Origin: Adenophora triphylla var. japonica
Lineage: Eukaryota; Streptophyta; Magnoliopsida; Asterales; Campanulaceae
Reading direction: 5' to 3'
Length of the DNA: 64,000 nt
NCBI GenBank assembly: GCA_022495995.1
Contig: JAFEMH010000938.1
Coordinates: 1-64,000, forward strand
Under the pieces are notes generated by a model. It was not told where the DNA came from, made no database searches, and saw nothing but the letters and a program-made list of their open reading frames with translations. The position numbers were made by a program, and so were the translations under genes. This document shows, one piece after another, positions 46,372 to 57,561 of the stretch (position 1 is its first letter; each line of letters begins with the position of its first letter).

Positions 46372-49300
46372 AAAGTGATCACCAAAAGTAAAACTCTCAA
46401 AACCGCCGCTGCCTCTGCCCTCTCCGCTGCCTCTGCTTTTTTTTTTTTCCGCTGCCCAACTCCGGCTACACCCTCTCATTCATATTCACACCTGCTCCCT
46501 TCATGGACAGATGCCAATACTGCAATATCCTTGGCCATGTCGCCACCCACTGTCCTCAATTCCAGAAGGACTATCCATATCTTTCCCTATTCTCCTCACC
46601 CACACCAACCATCTCTCATCTTCGCCTCATGTACACACCGCCACAAAGACCTAACACCACCCGCTCCACGTCATGGCCGGTGGACGCGCCACTCATCACA
46701 TCACCAACTCTCTCAACTCTTATTAATCACACCCCTTATCATGGCAATGACGGCGTAACAATAGGTGATGGCTCCTCCCTTCCCATCTCCAACCTTGGAT
46801 CATTCAATCTCTCAACCCACAACTCCACCCTCTATTTTCACCATGTTCTACACGTTCCCACCATCTCTAGGAATATCCTTCCAGCCTCCCAGTTTTGTAG
46901 AGATAATGATGCAACCATTGAATTCTCCGCATCTTCCTTTCTTTTCAAAGCAATCTCCACCGGCCACACTCTAATTCAAGGTACGCTTGATAATGGTGTC
47001 TATCTCGGCGTCCGACATCACCTCAAACCCTAACTGCCACTACCTCCCTTCTTTCGTGGCATCACAAACTTGGTCATCCTGCATCCACCATTATTTCAAC
47101 ACTTCAAAAACAATTTTCTTTACCCATCTCCCCAAAACCCTATTCTAATTGCAATGCTTGTGACACTAACAAAAGTCACAAACTACCCTTTTCTACTTCT
47201 ACTCTTGAATCTCATGCTCCTCTTGAACTTGTTTTTTCGGATGTTTGGACCTCCCCACTATACTCGTACGACAATTACAAATACTATGTTATTTTTGTAG
47301 ACCACTTCACAAAATATACTTGGCTCTACCCTCAAAACAAATCCGACACTTTTGCTACTTTTAATCGTTTCAAATTATTAGTCGAAAAATACTTTTCCCG
47401 TCCCATTATTCAATTCTTCTCCGACAACGGTGGGGAATACCTAAAACTCACTCCTCACTTCTTCAAAGTGGTATCTCTCATCTTACATCACCACCTCATA
47501 CTCCCGAACACAACGGATTTTCTGAACGTCGTCATCGACATCTAGTTGAAACCGGTCTTACCTTACTCTCTCATGCTAAACTTCCCCTCTCCTTTTGGCC
47601 CCATGCTCTCACCACCGCATGCTACCTTATAAATCGCATGCCGACTCCCACTCTTCACAATGATTCTCCCTATCTCCGCTTATTTCAAAAATCACCAAAT
47701 TATGATAAACTCCGAAGTTTTGGATGCCTTTGCTATCGGCTTCGTCACTTATGCTCCACATAAACTTGCACCCAAATCCAGCCCACGCATTTTTATCGGT
47801 TACTCTCCCTCACAAAGTGGATACCATTGTCTGCACCCATCCACAAACCGCATATACACCTCTCGACATGTCAAATTTGTCGAAACCGAGTTTTCTTATC
47901 CACATCTCGCAACTACCCCCGGCCAAACCTCTCAAATTACTCCACCGAATGGTGCTCTATCTCACCGCCTATTATCTCTACACCTACGTACCTACCCCTC
48001 CAACCTCTCCATGCAATTCTCCACAACCCAACCACACAAATCCTAATAGCCATGCAACCACCAATATTACTCCCGCTATCCAACTCTCCGACACCGCCCC
48101 ACCATCTCGACCCTCTACCCGCCTCACCAACCTTACCGAAACCACCGACCCGCCCACCCACACCAACTCACCACCGTCCTCCTCAAGCCCCGCTCCCAAC
48201 CCACCCCCTCCTCCACCCCCTAATCCCACTGCACCATCACTACCCGCTCCTCAACAACATTCGTAAACCCAACCCCAAATATGCCCAACTTGCAACCCTA
48301 CCCTCCTCCACCTCCCTCCCCACCTCCACCAAACAGCACTAGCCTCACCCCTTTCGCATGCCGCCATGCTAGAGGAATATAATGCATTAATGCGAAACAA
48401 AACTTGGTCACTAGTTCCATCCCTGAAGCACCCAATGTGGTCGGATGCAAATGGGTCTTTCGAATTAAATATAACCCCGACAACTCCATCCAAAAATACA
48501 AGGCTCGACTTGTCGCTGGCGGCTTTCATCAACGCCCTGACTCTGATTACTCTGAAACCTTCTCCCGTAGTCAAACCCATCACCATCCGTCTAATTCTCT
48601 CTTGCCATCACCCAAGGTTGGCCCTACGCCAACTTGACATCAACAATGCCTTCCTTCAAGGCGATCTTTCCGAAACCGTGTTTATGTCACAACCTCCTGA
48701 TTTCAAGATCCATCCAAACCTTCCCACGTGTGTCGGCTCAAAAGCCATTTACGGTCTCAAACAAGCACCACGTGCTTGTACACCGCCCTTAAACAATTCC
48801 TTCTTTCATACGGCTTTGACTCCTCCCTTGCGAGGCCCCTCTCTCTTCACTCTACAACAAAACTCTCATCACCTCCTCCTCCTCGTCTATGTTGATGACA
48901 TAGTCATCACGGGCTCTTCCACCTCCTCTCTAGAAACCTTTATCCAATGTCTCTCCACTCGGTTCTCCTTAAAAGACTTGGGTCCCTTGTCCTACTTTCT
49001 TGGAATAGAGATCACTCCTAACCCTCACGTATACTCCTCTCTCACCCAAGTACATCACCGATCTTCTCACCCGCCATGACATGCACAACTCAAAACCATC
49101 TCCAACGCCCACTGCCAACCTACCCACCTCTCTCGGCCCACCCCTGACACCCATACACAACCCCACCGAATACCGAGCTATCATCTAAGCCTTCAATACC
49201 TTTCCTCACTCGTCCGGACATCGCCTTCACTCAACAAACTTGCTCGGTTTCTACATCACCCACAAGAATCACACTCGTTCCCCGCTCTCAAGAGACTTCT

Positions 49301-49983
49301 TCGGTATCTTCACGGTACTTTCCATACGGGTATCCAAATTTTCAAAAACTCTCCTCATCTACTTCATTGCCTTTTGTGACGCCGATCAAGTGTGCGACAA
49401 GGATGACTTTGTGTCCACCACCGGTTTCATAGTCTACCCGGGTAAAAATCCAATCGCTCGGTCCTCCAAAAGCGGCGCTTGCTCGTTCTTCCACCGAAGC
49501 CGAGTTTCGTGCCGTCGCCGCCACAACCGCCGAAATACTATGGATCACCAACCTTCGTCTAACTCAAAGATAGCATCTACCACTCCTCCAGTAATTTATT
49601 GTGACAACTTGGGAGCTACCACATACTCAGCAAATCCTGTTTTTCATTCTAGGATGAAACACTTAGCACTTGCTTTTCATTTCGTCCGTGAACAAGTTCA
49701 GCTTGGCAAACTTCGGGTTCAACACATCTCAGGTTCTGATCAGTTAGCTGATGCTCTCACCAAACCTCTCTCTCGAGCTCGGTTTATGTCTCTTATCTCC
49801 AAGATTGGTCTCACACAAGGATCGTCCATCTTGCGGGGGCGTATTAAGGCTCCTAATGATCCTCCTAATGATTCTCCTCAGTCCATGGCAAATTCAGCAA
49901 ATCCCTCCAATGATCCTCCTGATCATTCTCATCAGCAAATCCCTCCTAATGATCCTCCTGATCATTCTCATTACCATTTATAA
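46372..49983 (+). pseudogene. Defective copia gag-pol of the TA...CA element
   Basis: Fragments of the copia polyprotein lie in the correct order but in different frames. They are: zinc knuckle CQYCNILGHVATHC (46509-46550); decayed protease region with YHGNDGVTIGDGSSLPIS (46738-46790); pre-integrase SLLSWHHKLGHPAS (about 47047-47088); integrase with FSDVWTSPLYS, FSDNGGEYL and ERRHRHLVETGL (47230-47560); reverse transcriptase with [23 protein letters not shown] and [10 protein letters not shown] (48620-48915); RNase H with RSSTEAEF and YCDNLGATTYSANPVFHSRM (49470-49660). The gag N-terminal half is missing between 46372 and 46503. The last frame runs past the polypurine tract into the 3' LTR and stops at 49981-49983. 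At least five frame changes leave no working product. Confidence 0.88.
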
Positions 49984-50135
49984 ATAATAGACTCAATCTT
50001 TCCTTGTACATAGAATGATTGTCATCATAATGTGTAATAACTAGCTAGGATTTTTATCTCTGAATGTATAATCTCTGTATGTATAAATACTACATTTGTA
50101 ATGAATGAAAATCATCTTTTGCCAAATTGTTTTCA
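49842..50135 (+). repeat. 3' LTR of the TA...CA copia element
   Basis: Same 294 bp as the 5' LTR, with two visible differences (ATTTATAAAT for ATTTGTAAAT and TCTGAATG for TCTGTATG). The pol frame terminates inside it. Confidence 0.92.
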
Positions 50136-50399
50136 TTTTGGACCAATGGAGTATATATATTTCCTATGATGGAGTCAATGAAAATGCAAATTAATAATTA
50201 ATCACTTCAGGGAGTGGTAATAAGTAACTGCTTATGTGTGATTCTTTGTTTGTTAGAGAAAAATCGATCTGATTCAGTATCACGGGTATCAAACTGGGGA
50301 TTTTCTCTTAAAAAGGTAAAATAGGTACAAAATGGAGAAACTAATATTGGACTTTGTATATTTCTCTGTTAACGAAATTGATATTGCTATCATTATCTG

Positions 50400-51000
50400 C
50401 TAACACAGAAAGAGTAGGAAATGCAATTAGAGGTATACTCGAACCTGGTAGAAAAATGATGAGCATGAGAGCCATAACCAGTTTCCACTACCAACAGCGA
50501 CCAATCTGAATAAAAAATGAGTCTCAAAATCATTATGCCTTTTTTTCCAATGAGAAAACTGTCGAAGAAGGACATGTTAGGAGATGGAGTTATGAAAAAA
50601 GCAGATTGAAATAAAAGCAACCAGAATTTAAGTTAATACTAATAATTAACCCTGTCTACGGACCTAACCTGGACCATGATGGCAAATCATAGGAAAGCCA
50701 GTTTTGGCATCTCTCTAAGCTAAAAGCAATTCATGATTACCATTCCAGGGTATCTACAGAAATGGGTCAACTATTTATCAAAGGTTTTTCAAAAAACATT
50801 CGACTATAACAAAAAATAAAAAAAAGATATTCCCACAAATACACAATTTATGCTGCATCTTCTTAATTTTCACAAGCCCTCTTGTAAGTTAATAGTCATC
50901 ACTTCTTTCAAGATGCAAGTCTTCTGACTTGTATTTGGCTCCTGAACACAATTACGGAGGAGTTTTCGAGCATTAAAAAAACTTTCAGGTCTCCATTCTA
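50400..51000 (-). pseudogene. Segmental copy 2 of 3, degenerate
   Basis: Homologous landmarks with copies 1 and 3 are CTGGTAGAAAAATGATGAGC (50447), CCATAACCAGTTTCC, the GGACCTAACCTGGACCATGA stretch (50661, also 55422) and the TATGCTGCATCTTCTTAA to CTTCTGACTTGTAT block (50850-50935, also 44465-44570). Splice-site-like borders are preserved, but no open exon survives. Confidence 0.4.
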
Positions 51001-52377
51001 GAATCCTCACCAAGCTAGATTATTTTAAAAGGTCGTTCGATCATTGAGCGGACAGTTTGTGAGCCCATGGGATAGTTTGTAGAACAATTTTACTAATGGT
51101 GGAAAAGCATATGGATTAGTGGATTTAGACTCTTCAGTGTGAATATCAGTAGAAAAATACCACTACTGAAACTAAAGTACATGATATAGATCAAGTTGTA
51201 TACTCAGCAATCAGTAACATAAACAATAATTGTGATATTTATAAAGTAAGACATGCATCAAACTTTGCAGTTTGTATGTAGATAGAGTGATATGCAAATA
51301 TATATGTAGTCAAGTTAGGAACTGATACCAAATTTACTAACCTTAGTAACTTATTGCATAGGAACACAAGTCACGATCAACCAACCTGCACAGGTACCCC
51401 TCATTAGTAGAAATAAGCTTGAACTCAGATCATAACCTTAGTACCCCGTATATTGCATAGGGACAAAAGTCACGATCAACCAACCTGCACAGGTGCCGCT
51501 GCCATGTGGGAACATTCTTGTAGGTCAAAGGTGCAGTAATATCAACCAACTCTAAATAAATAAAGGTTGCCTAGCATGCAATACAGACTTATCATCAGTC
51601 TGTGATAACAAAATTTGATTAAAGTGCTGGCTCAGAGACCAGAATTAGCCGGGGATATATAGCACGGAGTTAATCCGTTTGTAATTAATCTAACAAAATC
51701 GTTTCTTAGTTACATGTTGCACGCACAGTCCTATGTATTATCTGTTTTCTAAATTCTTAATGTTAAATGAAACAACTCTTAATATACATTTTCTTGGGCC
51801 AATTCCGAAATTATTCCTTTTCGTCTCAAAATACAATTATACTTTTAATCAATAGCAAATTTGAATAATTTTAAACATTCGGGATGGAGAAAGTATATAA
51901 ATATAAGGCCATCACTAATAGAAATATAATTTATCGTAACATGTCTCTTGAGGTATAAGTTCTTGATATGATGTAATATTGTGTTCCTTATTCCTTTCTT
52001 GTATTAAAATTTAAAGGTCAGTAATGGGTCATGTCCAAGTTATGCTTGTAGACGCATTTCGACATCCCAAGTCATTGTTTGTTAGGACATTCACTCAAGA
52101 TTTGGTTTAAGATTGGGCTTAAATATTCGAGATGTGTAAAGACTTTTTGTTGCTGATTGTACGTCTTGATATCAAACTTCAGCCGGTGGATGAGACTTCG
52201 ACTGTTGTGCAGTATCATCTAATTGAAAATCATTAACGCAAGTTTATATTATTTGTTTAAAAAAACACAAGTGTTATTAGAATTTACCAGGAGTACAAAA
52301 GTAAAGCACAACTGTGTGAAGGCAGAGGTAAATCATATACAGGTGTTATTATAAGTAATTTGCTTTATGTACAACAA
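51001..52377. other. Intergenic DNA with a 95 bp direct repeat
   Basis: Two copies of AACCTTAGTA...ATTGCATAGG followed by AGTCACGATCAACCAACCTG and CACAGGT lie at about 51341 and 51434. A decayed MITE (51816-51893) is also present. No gene is seen. Confidence 0.5.
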
Positions 52378-52448
52378 GCACCAGTGGTCTAGTGGTAGAA
52401 TAGTACCCTGCCACGGTACAGACCCGGGTTCGATTCCCGGCTGGTGCA
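52378..52448 (+). tRNA. tRNA-Gly (GCC)
   Basis: A 71-base cloverleaf. The acceptor stem GCACCAG pairs with CTGGTGC, the D arm contains TAGTGGTAGAA (A box), the anticodon loop contains CTGCCAC with GCC at 52410-52412, and the T arm is GGGTTCGATTCCC (B box). The discriminator base is A. No intron and no encoded CCA. It is the standard plant tRNA-Gly(GCC) form. Confidence 0.97.
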
Positions 52449-52593
52449 CGAAGAGAGCTATGAGGATCTGTCTCAGCAATGGTTGGGTCTGTTGCATTAT
52501 TTGATCCTTGTGAAAAATAAAGGCAATATTCTGAGCTCTGTTTTTACATTTTTGGTCCCTAATTTTCCAAGTTTACTTGGGAGTTGGTCTTTT

Positions 52594-52597
<4 letters not shown>

Positions 52598-52636
<39 letters not shown>
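52598..52636. repeat. (CT)n microsatellite
   Basis: About 19 uninterrupted CT dinucleotides lie 150 bp downstream of the tRNA gene. Confidence 0.95.
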
Positions 52637-52639
<3 letters not shown>

Positions 52640-53969
52640 ATATTTAATCCTAACCACCATAATTCATATTTAGTCCTAACCACCTGTAATATGAATTGAA
52701 ACTTTTTCTTCAAAGTCCCTAAATGATATTTTTACCATTATTTTATACTTCATTATATATTTGCAAATCTAAAAGTTTGAAAGTGAATAGCAAGAATATT
52801 TATAAATTTTGTTGCTAAAAATCAATCTTTTTGAAATGGACCTTAATTTCAAAATGGTTATTCATTTTGGGACGGAGGGAGTCGAGAATAATAAAAGGCT
52901 GAATCTTGGAAGCTACTGATAAGGTTGTAGCAGTTGAGGCAGAATAAAAAAGAAGATGTAAATAACCTATTTTCCTCCATACAAAGCTATCTGGTAAAGG
53001 TCCCGCTTTGAAACCTCAATTTGTTTACCTACATTGACTCAAGTCTGTGTTGTATTCAACTTTAATTTATTTATTTTTATCCATGCGGGGAACATAGTGG
53101 GAATTGGATGCATAATTTTATGAAAGAATCGACTATTTCGGTAGTAAAATTCCAGGAAAGAGAGTATAACTCTTTTAGTTGGAACATAATGGAGAGAGCT
53201 CTTATGTATTTTTTATAAGTAGTACTTGCAAAAGATTGTATCTACTGATTAGTTCCTGTCGTGTATTGCAGGAATGATCTTTTGTTATGTAGGCTGAGTA
53301 TGGATTTGATCGTAATAAATTTTGTTTTTGGGGAACTCCTTTCAAGTTAAACTTATATAAAAGCTCTTTTAATTTTAAGCACACTGAACAGTCCTTAATT
53401 TACCTAAGTGGTTTGTAACTGATAATCCCAAACACAAAGGATTCAAAGTGAATATATGAGGTTTTGAAAAGCCAATCAGCCACATTAATTCCTCTTAGAA
53501 TTGAAGTACCAAACATTTTATATGTGTTTTCTGGTGTAACTAAAGTACAGCAGTATCAAAGATACCATTATCTGCTATTAAAATATTAGATTCCATGTAC
53601 AAAAATGACATCATCAGTTGGTATTCACAACACTTCTAATGCTGATAATTCTCAGGGTACACCTCATTCCCATCACCTAAAGAGCAACAAGGTTTCCTTT
53701 GGTTAGACATTCTTTATAATTGATGTTGTTTTTAAGTTCTGCCTTTCTAATCAAAGAATTTACTGGCACAAATGCGTTCAGAGCTGGTTCTGATGGCTAA
53801 TATGAGTTCTCTGAATATGATCACACAGTTGATTGGAGGAGTCGAGGCATAAAGCATGCTTAAAATGCTTCATACATGCTATATCTCAGATCACAACAGT
53901 CAAAAGAGACGCTACTTGATTTGCTTAGAGTTAAACTTTAATGCAAGTAAGAAACCCAAGCAAGACTAC
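52637..53969. other. Intergenic DNA, no gene seen
   Basis: One orphan right end of a Stowaway-like MITE (TTTGGGACGGAGGGAG, 52866-52881) is visible; its left end was not found. Otherwise AT-rich without frames. Confidence 0.45.
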
Positions 53970-54267
53970 CTGATATGGCAAATATAGACTAATAGTCCCT
54001 ATATCATACTTCATAGTAGGTATACGTAAACAAGGACATATACTAAGTGAATCACATATCACATAGAGGTTGCATAGGGGATAGATATATTCATGTTGAG
54101 GGAAAAACATAAAAATACCTGGGTTTAGATAATCTTTTCCAAATATGCATTTTGCTTTGGTTTCAATGCTTTGAGGAGCTGTCCATGGTTCATAAATTTA
54201 CCCCCTGGGCATATCTGAGAGGTGAATGGATTAAGATTCATATGGTACAGAATAATCCAAGCAAATA

Positions 54268-54526
54268 TTCCCTGTCCCTAAATGAATGTCCAAATTCAAG
54301 ATTTTTTTTTTCACCAAAATGAACGCCTTTTTTGTAAAAAAATTGTCCCTAAACACTTTTTTACCAAAAAAAATTCACTATTCATTTTATTATCGTAAAA
54401 CTAAATGATTAGAAAGTGGACAACAAGAATATTTATGCATCTTTGCCATTAAAATATATAAAAAGCACACAATTTCAGAGTGTCCCTTAAAATGAAATTT
54501 GGACATTCATTTAGGGACAGAGGGAG
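54268..54526. mobile_element. Stowaway-like MITE (259 bp)
   Basis: Ends TTCCCTGTCCCTAAATGAAT and ATTCATTTAGGGACAGAGGG, flanked by TA. Confidence 0.8.
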
Positions 54527-55784
54527 TAGAAAATAGAGGATTCAGAGACAGCACACCTTTCAGTACGAGTAGAAAATGTATAATATAGGAATCATCAGGA
54601 TCATGTTTCTTCCCAAAAGAGGTTGGAGAATGGATAAGATTAACCTGACCAGGATCGATTATACTGAACAGCAGAGAAGTACAAATTTTCAGTACTTTGG
54701 AAGGCATTCATTATAAAAGAGCTTAACATAAGAAAAATAAGAAATCCTGAAACTAAAGATTCTACTTCATTCGTCACCATAGTTAATGCTCGTGAAACTC
54801 CTAGCATACAAGTAATCAAATCAGACTCAGTTCACTTATCAGCATGTGCTTCGCAAGAAATTTTAGAGACCAAGAATAAATATCTCCTAAGTTGACCATT
54901 TTACTTCAACCTTAAAAAAATTCTAAAAAAAAAAGAGAGAGAAATCGAATTACGTGTACGAGAGTACTTTATAACTAGGTGTGATTTTCCTCAATATTCA
55001 ACGGCATAAGAAGGAAAAAAGTAGAAAAGTAGCCAACGCAATCATGTGTACACCTGTACCTGGCTGAAAAATGATAAGCACGAGAGCAATAATCATTCAG
55101 TTTCCATTATTAGTTTCCCAATCTAAATCAATAAGGAGTTTCTCAAAAACATCACGCCCTTTTTCCCAATTTACAAACTCTAGAAAAAGGACTGGTTAAG
55201 TGACAAAGGAGTTAAGAAAGGAGGTCATAAGAGAGTGTAAATATTTTACCAGATCTCAACAAGATAAAGAAAAAAAATGCAACACAATGGTGTACAAGGT
55301 GGTGCATCCAACCCCATTTCATAAGCTATGACAATAAGAAATCAGCTTAATCGTAATTAATAGAATCTCACCACGCATATTGAAAGAAAAGTTAACTAGA
55401 ATTTGAGATGAATATAAGTCAGGACCTAAACTGGACCACGATAGCATCAATCCAAGGAAATCCTGTCTGTCATCACTCAGAACAGCTTCAGGCTTGGGCA
55501 TTTCTTTCACGAAATCAAATTGCATTTTTTATGCAGAGAAAAGTAAAAGTTGTAGGAAATCATTTGATGCCTGAAAGCTTATTAAACGGAAACGTCAGTA
55601 TTGTCAACATCATGTATGCTTATTGAATGGAAAGTCAGTATTTGTATACAAACTAATACAGAAATTAAATAAGCATCCTATTTGAAAAAGCTTATAGCTC
55701 AAGACTTCAAGGAAACTCATGTAATGTGTGAACTCAAGAAATAAAGTAATGTTCAGTACAAGGGTATCAATGCAATAAATTATA

Positions 55785-56034
55785 CTCCCTCCGTCCCAAA
55801 ATGATCTTACCTCTTTTTTGTCGTTAACACGAAGCTACTTTGAGTAATAATTTTAGGTTTATCTAGTTATCCTAATGATAATTTAAAACTTGTTATCGAT
55901 ACACCATTATAAATACTATCAATAACAATTTTTAGATATTCATTCGAATAATTAAATCAACCTGAAATTACTGCTCAAAGAAGCTTCGCGTTAACAATCA
56001 AAAAAGTAGTAAGATTATTTCGGGACGGAGGGAG
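55785..56034. mobile_element. Stowaway-like MITE (250 bp)
   Basis: Ends CTCCCTCCGTCCCAAAATGA and ATTTCGGGACGGAGGGAG, flanked by TA. The homologous segment at about 45992-46005 shows the uninterrupted CAATAAATTAT sequence, so the MITE arrived after the duplication. Confidence 0.88.
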
Positions 56035-56103
56035 TATAATTAAAGGGACGGTTTACTGGGACATCCTAGAGAGGAAAAGGGGACACTTATTTTGGACTAA
56101 GTA

Positions 56104-56522
56104 TGATACAGTTTGATAACACACAAGTTGATCAAGCGGGACAAGCAAGGAAATCAAAATCTGGAGCTAAGTTAAGATTTAATTTTTACTAATTTTATTT
56201 GTTATTATTTTATTATTTTCGGAATTTATTTTAAATAGGTAATATTTTTATGATTAGAAGTAGATTAGGGTTTTATTTTAATGTTTTATTGATTGATAAG
56301 GTTACTATATAGACTAGAGTTATTTTGGGAAGTTTTTGACTTGTTTTTCAAGTCCTAGGGTCACTATATAATTAGGCCTAATTGTAATTCCAAAAATCAG
56401 TGCGTTGATTATTGAATAAAGAAAATAAAGTAAAAGCTGAGGCTTTCTTTATCTAGGGTTTGTAACCCATTGTTTCTGGTACTTTCCGTTCGGTATCAAT
56501 CTCAAGGCTTAAGATTGATGTC
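56104..56522 (+). repeat. Gypsy-like LTR, + orientation
   Basis: Begins TGATACAGTTTGATAACACA and ends TCTCAAGGCTT. Over its whole length it is the reverse complement of 59313-59730. Its left border abuts segmental copy 3 without a polypurine tract, so 56104 is an outer end of the insertion. Confidence 0.7.
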
Positions 56523-56547
56523 GAGTTGAAGCCTTGAGATTGATACC

Positions 56548-57014
56548 TGTAATGATCTGGGTTTCTTACCGTTAATTTGGGGGTACCGTTAGTCACATTT
56601 CAATATTTCCGTTAAGTGTCTGTTAATTTTAAAGTTAGTAATACGGTGTCGTTTAGTAGAAGGGTTAGTTTGTTATTTCTGTTATATGAGAAGGGTAGGC
56701 TTGGGAATTGCCTTGTAATGTATCACGTTATATACAACGTGAATTGAGGTTTGCAGTATCAATGAAAAATTATAACAATTTCCTCCCCAAAATTCTTCTT
56801 CTCTTTCTCTCGATTAATTCACTGGTCATCTCAATTCTTCTTCTGTTTTCTCAATCTAAATTCTTCTCTCAGCTCTCTCTCTCTCTTCCTCCATCTCAGC
56901 TCATCTCAATCTAATTCTCTTTGTTATCTAAATTCTGAATTCAATTTACGGAATCCCTCTGTAAATTGATATTCCCTTTGCATACGTTATTGATAATCAC
57001 TCAAGTTCATAACA
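56548..57014 (+). repeat. Left LTR of the inverted-LTR element
   Basis: Runs TGTAATGATC to TTCATAACA. A TATA region lies inside the near-palindrome CACGTTATATACAACGTG (56724-56741). A CT-rich tract follows near 56870. Confidence 0.87.
56724..56741 (+). promoter_or_regulatory. Likely TATA box flanked by inverted ACGT motifs
   Basis: TTATATA sits between CACGTT and AACGTG, an inverted pair, in each LTR. The - strand copy is at about 57835-57852. This is the best promoter candidate in the LTR. Confidence 0.4.
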
Positions 57015-57561
57015 AGTGGTATCAGAGCCTTCTCGATCTGTGGATAGCTTGGATGAAAATGATGGAGTATGAGGCCTTCGATGGTAGTTGTTTTTTCGCT
57101 GAGTCAATCCGCAAATCCTCCGGAGTGTCCAAAAGATAAGAATGAGTTAGAAATGTGTGCTTCGCATTCCTTGAACGTGTTGTCCAGATAGATTCATTCG
57201 AGGAGTACCTTGATGAATTTCGATTGTTCGATCTCAATTGGAGACCATAGCCTCACACATGTGTGAAGAACTAATCAAGGATTCTTCCTTGACCATTTCA
57301 TCATGTCGGACCGGAAGATGAATGCAAGTGTTTTGTCAAAGGGCTTGCGCTTTCTTCAGCTTTATCAAATTTGGAGTTTATGTGAAGCATGCCAAAACTC
57401 GAGAAAATCAATTCACAGAGGACCGTCAAGAGCTAAAGGGTATTTCAAATTGGTCTTCCTCTATGGTTGCTGATGATTCTCAGGGTGCCCTAGAAGTTGA
57501 CGCATCGAAGTTGGTTGATGAAAGTTGTATGGATATAATTTTAACAAGCTCTGATACCACT
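57015..57561 (+). pseudogene. Gag-like remnant between inverted LTRs
   Basis: After the primer site TGGTATCAGAGC (57017-57028) the + frames hold pieces of a gag-like protein: MMEYEAFDG (57060-57086), DSFEEYLDEFRLFDLNW (57192-57242) and CFVKGLRFLQLY (57334-57370). Stops and frame changes lie between them. Another open + frame from 57322 runs to 57579, crossing the inverted primer site. No protease, reverse transcriptase or integrase is present. Confidence 0.6.

Larger units (their letters stand above)
46066..50135 (+). mobile_element. Young Ty1/copia element with TA...CA LTRs
   Basis: LTRs at 46066-46359 and 49842-50135 are each 294 bp and differ at only about two positions. Both begin TATTAAGGCT and end GTTTTCA, a TA...CA terminus instead of TG...CA. 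TTTTG flanks the element exactly (46061-46065 and 50136-50140). The primer site TGGTATCAGAGC follows the first LTR directly (46360-46371), and GCGGGGGCG precedes the second. The interior is defective: most of gag is gone and pol is frameshifted. The homologous segment at about 56085-56100 shows the empty site. Confidence 0.93.
53970..56100 (-). pseudogene. Segmental copy 3 of 3, degenerate
   Basis: Aligned landmarks with copy 1 include AGACTAATAGTCCCTATATC (53986, also 43573), GTAGCCAACGCAATCATGTG (55029, also 43854), AAAGGAGTTAAGAAAGGAGG (55206, also 44026), GGTGCATCCAACCCCA (55301, also 44131) and ATCAATGCAATAAATTAT (55767, also 45985). On - the exon equivalent to KSGVGCTILHTILLFYC reads NGVGCTTLYTIVLHFFSLSC and then a stop. 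A further exon-like piece reads PKPEAVLSDDRQDFLGLM (about 55505-55450). MITEs at 54268 and 55785 interrupt it. Confidence 0.45.

Noticed and set aside
47660..48342. Overlapping long open frames in the Pro/Thr-rich part of copia pol as separate genes
   Set aside because: They are alternative frames of the CT-rich linker between integrase and reverse transcriptase of a defective copia element.
56104..56109. AAGTA (56099-56103) as target duplication for the outer gypsy-like array
   Set aside because: No matching AAGTA at 59731 or any other candidate outer border.
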